64,000 nucleotides of DNA from JBFMFB01 sp040752115 (GTDB lineage: Bacteria > Pseudomonadota > Gammaproteobacteria > Burkholderiales > Sulfuricellaceae). How positions within the stretch are numbered: the first letter of the stretch is position 1; every line of letters begins with the position of its first letter. The notes under the pieces are model-generated. The model was not told the DNA's origin. It did no database searches and saw only the letters and a list, made by a program, of their open reading frames with translations. Below are positions 60,327 to 64,000 of this stretch, in pieces. Location: assembly GCA_040752115.1 (NCBI GenBank), contig JBFMFB010000002.1, positions 62,001-126,000 on the forward strand, written 5' to 3'. The position numbers and the translations under genes are program-made.

Positions 60327-60821
60327 TTACCAGACGATGGCTGCCACGGCTTCTGGCGTGGTCGCGGCGGCGAGCTGGGCCTTGAGTTCCTGGGCGTGAG
60401 CGAAGTTGGCCGCGCCGGTGGCCACCATCGCCGTATAGAACGCCTTCCACGCCTCGACGTCGGCCAGCGGAAGGTAGGTGTTGTCCACCGCCTTCCATGC
60501 TCCAGGGAACCCAGGCGGCAATGCACCGTAGAGCGCCACGTAGCCATTCATGCCATCGATGTCGCTGCGCGAGAGTTGATCGCAGGAAAAAACCTTGCCG
60601 CCGTGAACGAATGTGCTGGTGTTTGCCAGCGCGCGGGCAGCATTGATCTCGATATTCTTGACTAGTTTGAGATCGTTCAGCGGTTTCGGTGGGGGCGGCA
60701 CAAAGTCGTCTCCAGACGTAACCCATCCGATCTGCACAGGGTGATCATCGGGCACTTCAACTCCGACGCCGACCCCCTCAAACTTGCCAATGACGACGCC
60801 GTTTTCAATGATCAGTTTCAT
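60327..60821 (-). CDS. Phage tail-fibre assembly/DUF4376-type protein
   Basis: A 164-residue protein. The N-terminus MKLIIENGVVIGKFEGVGVGVEVPDDHPVQIGWV is a small beta region. The C-terminal half (DLKLVKNIEINAARALANTSTFVHGGKVFSCDQLSRSDIDGMNGYVAL) is characteristic of DUF4376-like tail-associated proteins, often encoded after the fibre gene. It follows the fibre gene by 12 bp. Expected role is attachment or folding of the fibre tip. Confidence 0.75.
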   Translation of the reverse strand: MKLIIENGVVIGKFEGVGVGVEVPDDHPVQIGWVTSGDDFVPPPPKPLNDLKLVKNIEINAARALANTSTFVHGGKVFSCDQLSRSDIDGMNGYVALYGALPPGFPGAWKAVDNTYLPLADVEAWKAFYTAMVATGAANFAHAQELKAQLAAATTPEAVAAIVW

Positions 60822-60833
60822 GGTCGTTCCCCC

Positions 60834-62156
60834 TTATGCAATTGCAAGCACGGTGCTGTAGCTGGTGACTGAAAATGCAGTGTCGTTCTGCCAATCCACT
60901 GTCGCGTTATGCGATACGGTGTATCGTGTCGCCGCCTCCGACGATGAATAGATCTGGTCTATCGCCTGCGCGGATGGGCCGACGCCGTGGGCGCCAACGG
61001 TAAACAGGGCCTTCGGAGTCCGCGCCCAGTTCAGCGTGTAGGAATAGCTCCTAGCGATCCAACCACCTGACGCCGTTGTCTCCGTGTAGTTAGATGACCC
61101 CTTGTAAGACAACATTGCTGCGTTCGCCAGCGGGATGACTGTTGGTGCAGTTCCATTGACGCCAGTGACAAGCTTTGCGCACAGCATATCGAGCTGCGTC
61201 GAATCGAAACCGCCACCACTTGTGCCGTTGACGATTCCAAGCAGCGAGCCAGGAATGCTGTCAGAGTCGGTTCCTTTCTGTACATAAAACACGGCCGCAC
61301 CACCCTGCACCTGGCAGCGGAGGTAGTAGGTGCTGCTGGCATCGAGGTTCGGACTCGTCCAGGATGCAGTGCTGAAGTTCCGCATGCGGCCTAGACCAGT
61401 CGATACCGTTTCGGCCAGCGAGAATCGCGTCCCGGCCGTGATCGTCACGTTGCCGCCAGTGCCGCCAACGATGGCGGCATTGATGATCGGATACCGGTTG
61501 GCGTTGTCGACGGTGGGATACGGCAGAGCGGAGAATGGAAGTATGTTGATGAGTTGGCCGGCTGTTACCTGGCCGCGTGCATTGGTGGTCACCAGGTCAT
61601 ACGTTCCCGGAGTTCCGCCACTGCCGAACGCATTTGAAAAGACCAGGGCAGTGGTGCCGATGGTGACCGTACCATTGTTTGTCAGCAGCCAGATCGTGTC
61701 GCCGTTCGCCGTACCCTCCTCGACCGGGATGACCGCACCTGGATTAAATTCTGCACCGGTATCGGCATCCGTTGCGCGAGTCCAAGCGCCGACAGCGGCA
61801 ACGTAGATACCGTTCTCATTGCCGGTGGTCTGATCCTTGACCAGCACGCGGTCGCCAGCCACCACGGATACGCCATCAATGGCCTGCGCTCCCGAGAGCG
61901 TGATGTTGGCCGTGGTGGCGGCGCGCACGGAATCCTTGAAATCGCCGCCGGTGATGAGGCGCTTAATGGCTTCGAGCAACTGTGTGAAATTGCCCTTTAC
62001 GAGGGGAATCCCCGCCGCCTCGACAACTGCGCAGATGTTTTCCTGCACGTCGTTGAGCCAGTCGTCGGTAACGGTGGTGGCAGGGGTTGCCGTTGCCGGG
62101 TTGCCCTCAGTAAAGAGGTCACCCGGCGCGGCGGTGGCATGATCTATTCTGTGCAT
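60834..62156 (-). CDS. Phage tail fibre protein
   Basis: A 440-residue protein. It begins MHRIDHATAAPGDLFTEGNPATATPATTVTDDWLNDVQENICAVVEAAGI, a common N-terminal baseplate-attachment region. A repetitive Thr/Gly/Asn-rich shaft follows (ANITLSGAQAIDGVSVVAGDRVLVKDQTTGNENGIYVAAV), and a C-terminal tip ends SYSTVLAIA. It is followed directly by its assembly protein. Host receptor unknown. Confidence 0.85.
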   Translation of the reverse strand: MHRIDHATAAPGDLFTEGNPATATPATTVTDDWLNDVQENICAVVEAAGIPLVKGNFTQLLEAIKRLITGGDFKDSVRAATTANITLSGAQAIDGVSVVAGDRVLVKDQTTGNENGIYVAAVGAWTRATDADTGAEFNPGAVIPVEEGTANGDTIWLLTNNGTVTIGTTALVFSNAFGSGGTPGTYDLVTTNARGQVTAGQLINILPFSALPYPTVDNANRYPIINAAIVGGTGGNVTITAGTRFSLAETVSTGLGRMRNFSTASWTSPNLDASSTYYLRCQVQGGAAVFYVQKGTDSDSIPGSLLGIVNGTSGGGFDSTQLDMLCAKLVTGVNGTAPTVIPLANAAMLSYKGSSNYTETTASGGWIARSYSYTLNWARTPKALFTVGAHGVGPSAQAIDQIYSSSEAATRYTVSHNATVDWQNDTAFSVTSYSTVLAIA

Positions 62157-62165
62157 GGCGGCTCC

Positions 62166-62759
62166 TTAACCGTAAGCAAACAAGACGTAGGTGTGGGCCG
62201 GCTTTAGCCGGTTGATGACGCATTCGAGCAGCTCGTTTCCCCAACTGCGGAGCGGTTCGCCGGCAGATGACAGGCCGGCAGCGAATTCGACGATGCTGGC
62301 TTCGGGGGCATTGACCTGCCAGACAAACTGCCAGCCGTCGTTGGTCAAGGCATCGCCGGCGTCGCTGCCAGCCTGAAACGGACTGAATTCCGTGACGGTG
62401 ATCGTGTAGCCCAGGCTCGCGGCCAGCGCGATGTAGTAGGCGGCGCTCTGCCCGCCGATGGTGGTGAGCTTGGCCACCAGGGCGGCACGTCGCCGCGCGG
62501 CAGTCTGGCTGATGCCCAAGGCAGCGACACACGGATCGGGCAGGCCGGCGACGCGCTCCCAGTCGGCGAGCAGCTCGGCGGTGGTGCGCGGGTCGGCCTC
62601 CTCGACCAGGTCGGCGGCGCGGCCGTCGATGCGCGCCATCTCGTCCGCCCAGGCCAGCAGCAGCTTGGTGAGCGCCGCATCGGCCTGACGCGGCCAGGCG
62701 AAGCCCTGCGGCAGCAGCGCCTGGAGCTGGGTCTGATAGTCGGCGGCGGTCAGAGCCAT
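62166..62759 (-). CDS. Mu gp48-like baseplate protein (DUF2313/YmfQ)
   Basis: A 197-residue protein. MALTAADYQTQLQALLPQGFAWPRQADAALTKLLLAWADEMARIDGRAADLVEEADPRTTAELLADWERVAGLPDPC is the typical N-terminus of the YmfQ/gp48 group. Its start overlaps the end of gp47 by 10 bp, suggesting coupling. It forms part of the baseplate wedge. Confidence 0.9.
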   Translation of the reverse strand: MALTAADYQTQLQALLPQGFAWPRQADAALTKLLLAWADEMARIDGRAADLVEEADPRTTAELLADWERVAGLPDPCVAALGISQTAARRRAALVAKLTTIGGQSAAYYIALAASLGYTITVTEFSPFQAGSDAGDALTNDGWQFVWQVNAPEASIVEFAAGLSSAGEPLRSWGNELLECVINRLKPAHTYVLFAYG

Positions 62760-63802
62760 GTGATCGCCCCGAAGGTCGCCATCTCGCCGACGGCATGCGT
62801 GACGTTCGCGGCCGGCACGGTGAGGATGTGGTCGTTTTCACCGGCGGCCAGCGAGATCGCCTCGCGAATGTGCGACAGCAGGATCGTGGCGCCCGGCTCG
62901 GCTTCGCGGCGCAGCAGGTCGCGCAGTTCGGCCTCGATGGCGGCGCGGATCGCGGCGGTGTCCGGCACGATGTCGATGGTGAAGTTGAGCGGCACGGCAA
63001 CGGGCGCGACCACCGTGACAGCCGCCGTCACTGGACGCACACTGTCGATGTACGCCTGCACCGCCGCGGCCTCACCGGCATCGGGGATCGGGCTGGCATC
63101 GTCGTCGCGCACGAAACGCACGGTCACCGTGCCGAGGCCCAGCTCGGCCGGATACACCCAGGCACGCGTGACGCCGGCCACTTCGAGCGCCCAGGCGACG
63201 TAGTCGTGTTGAGCGCCACCGTGCGGCGGCGCCTGGATGCGGGCGAGCAGCCGCGCGCGCAGATCGTCGTCGGTCTCGATGTCGGCGCCGCCGGTGAGGC
63301 CGCCGGCATCCACCGTGGCAGTGACCGAGACGCCGGCGATCGGCGTGTCGAAACTCAGGGACGAGGCTGCGGACGCGTTACCGGCCTGCCCACCCTCGAC
63401 GGCGGTAACGGCAATCGTGGCCGTGCCGCCGGCGATCGTCGCCTCGGCATCGGTCGTGTATTGCGCGCCATCGGAGCGCGCCAGCGTCGAATCGGCCGGG
63501 ACGATGGCGCCGTTGCTGCCGGTCACCGTGATGTTGCCGACGGCCGGCGATGCGGCCTTGCGCTCGACGCCCCAGATCGAGGCGTGGCGCTCAAGCATGT
63601 CGCCATCGGCGGTGTCGATGATGACCTGACGCGAGATCCATTCCAGATAGCCGTACAGGCCGTGCGCTGCGCCGGAATGCACGCGCGCCAGCACGTTGAG
63701 GTTGGAGCGGCGAAGGCGGGCATCGGCGCCCGGCAGGCGTGTCTCGATGTCCGCTTCGGAGCGGTTGATCAGGGTCGGAAGATCGGGTCGGGTGAATGCC
63801 AT
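62750..63802 (-). CDS. Baseplate J/gp47 family protein
   Basis: A 350-residue protein with the Baseplate_J signature: MAFTRPDLPTLINRSEADIETRLPGADARLRRSNLNVLARVHSGAAHGLYGYLEWISRQVIIDTADGDMLERHASIWGVERK. The middle is Ala/Gly-rich with GGADIETDDDLRARLLARIQAPPHGG. It is the counterpart of Mu gp47 and builds the baseplate. Confidence 0.95.
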   Translation of the reverse strand: MAFTRPDLPTLINRSEADIETRLPGADARLRRSNLNVLARVHSGAAHGLYGYLEWISRQVIIDTADGDMLERHASIWGVERKAASPAVGNITVTGSNGAIVPADSTLARSDGAQYTTDAEATIAGGTATIAVTAVEGGQAGNASAASSLSFDTPIAGVSVTATVDAGGLTGGADIETDDDLRARLLARIQAPPHGGAQHDYVAWALEVAGVTRAWVYPAELGLGTVTVRFVRDDDASPIPDAGEAAAVQAYIDSVRPVTAAVTVVAPVAVPLNFTIDIVPDTAAIRAAIEAELRDLLRREAEPGATILLSHIREAISLAAGENDHILTVPAANVTHAVGEMATFGAITWL

Positions 63803-63812
63803 GCTGGTCTCT

Positions 63813-64000
63813 CTATAAGGATGCCCACAGGGCCTCGAAGCGATAGCGCACCGGCTGGCCGTTCGGCCGGGTGATCGCTACGCGCAAGCCGAGCATCTCG
63901 TCGCGGGGAATGAAGGCTTCGACCTCAACGCGGCTGGCGATGCCATCCTTGATCAGCCAGGCCAGCGCCTCCTCGGCGTAGCCCTTGGCCTCGGCCAGCA
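63813..64000 (-). CDS. Mu gp46-like baseplate protein, C-terminal part (cut by window)
   Basis: The last 62 residues are visible: ALAWLIKDGIASRVEVEAF, then RDEMLGLRVAITRPNGQPVRYRFEALWASL and TAG at 63813-63815. The pattern matches phage GP46 family proteins (ALxWLxEDGIA). It precedes gp47 by 10 bp, as in Mu. The N-terminal half lies beyond the window. Confidence 0.8.
   Translation of the reverse strand, partial: LAEAKGYAEEALAWLIKDGIASRVEVEAFIPRDEMLGLRVAITRPNGQPVRYRFEALWASL

Larger units (their letters stand above)
58503..64000 (-). mobile_element. Right end of a Mu-like prophage (continues beyond window)
   Basis: On the minus strand the order gp46, gp47 (baseplate J), gp48, tail fibre, fibre-assembly protein, unknown, com, DNA methyltransferase copies the right-hand half of phage Mu (46, 47, 48, S/U, com, mom). 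The proximal end lies next to tRNA-Ala. The transposase or integrase and head genes would lie past 64000. Whether the phage integrates by transposition or by a tyrosine integrase at the tRNA cannot be told from this piece. Confidence 0.82.

Overview
The window looks like chromosomal DNA from a GC-rich betaproteobacterium, probably of the Nitrosomonadales type (sulfur- or iron-oxidiser relatives). This is inferred from the gene content and order: a pcm end, rhodanese and tolC; waaC-waaA; rnb next to tonB; a cbb3-type oxidase; a PEP-CTERM protein; and glnK-amtB behind a nitrogen-regulated porin. No rRNA or species marker is present, so the placement is tentative.

Layout. 1-8.8 kb is cell-envelope and RNA housekeeping: pcm end, rhodanese, tolC, waaA, waaC, a core glycosyltransferase, a UDP-glucuronate-epimerase-like gene, tonB and an RNase II-type exonuclease. 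8.8-19 kb holds a small element with inverted ends, mpl, a periplasmic beta-carbonic anhydrase, an AAA+ ATPase, a one-polypeptide N-O-P fusion of cbb3 oxidase with a CcoQ-like peptide, a degenerate metallo-beta-lactamase-fold protein, an NrfJ-like protein, a NYN-LOTUS protein, an IS5-like MITE and a PEP-CTERM protein with a sigma-54 promoter. 19-32.6 kb has ttcA, a pteridine-reductase-like SDR, nifJ, a MidA-type methyltransferase and then a block of ion-transport genes. That block is bracketed by the methyltransferase 3' end and a decayed copy of it, and it contains two separate wrecks of a sodium:calcium antiporter.

32.6-38 kb is a nitrogen-control operon (porin-glnK-amtB) with a sigma-54 promoter and an exact NtrC-type palindrome, followed by ubiK, comM and a rhodanese. 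38-49 kb is the activated methyl cycle: metH on one strand and metF, ahcY and metK on the other, with a PAS-GGDEF-EAL protein between them. The metK leader carries a strong match to the SAM-II riboswitch, followed by a mutually exclusive antiterminator/terminator pair. 49-58.4 kb holds a second tonB, a gamma-carbonic-anhydrase-like protein, prlC, an SH3 membrane protein, a DUF4124-glutaredoxin protein, xth, a three-gene cluster (thioredoxin-membrane fusion, lipoyl-carrier protein, small heme-type membrane protein), mltA, a methyltransferase and apaG.

At 58.39 kb there is a tRNA-Ala(CGC). Just beyond it begins the right end of a Mu-like prophage, read on the minus strand: gp46 (cut by the window edge), gp47 baseplate J, gp48, tail fibre, fibre-assembly protein, an unknown gene, a previously easy-to-miss 59-residue Com-like zinc finger, and a DNA methyltransferase that the com gene overlaps, as com overlaps mom in phage Mu.

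Several short dispersed repeats sit between genes: CACGAAT heptad elements, GTGAGG-type repeats around ahcY, and the element with inverted ends near 8.9 kb. The most rewarding items are the metK riboswitch, the NtrC/sigma-54 porin operon, the fused oxidase, the decayed antiporter island, the lipoyl/thioredoxin/heme membrane cluster and the Com-methyltransferase overlap.
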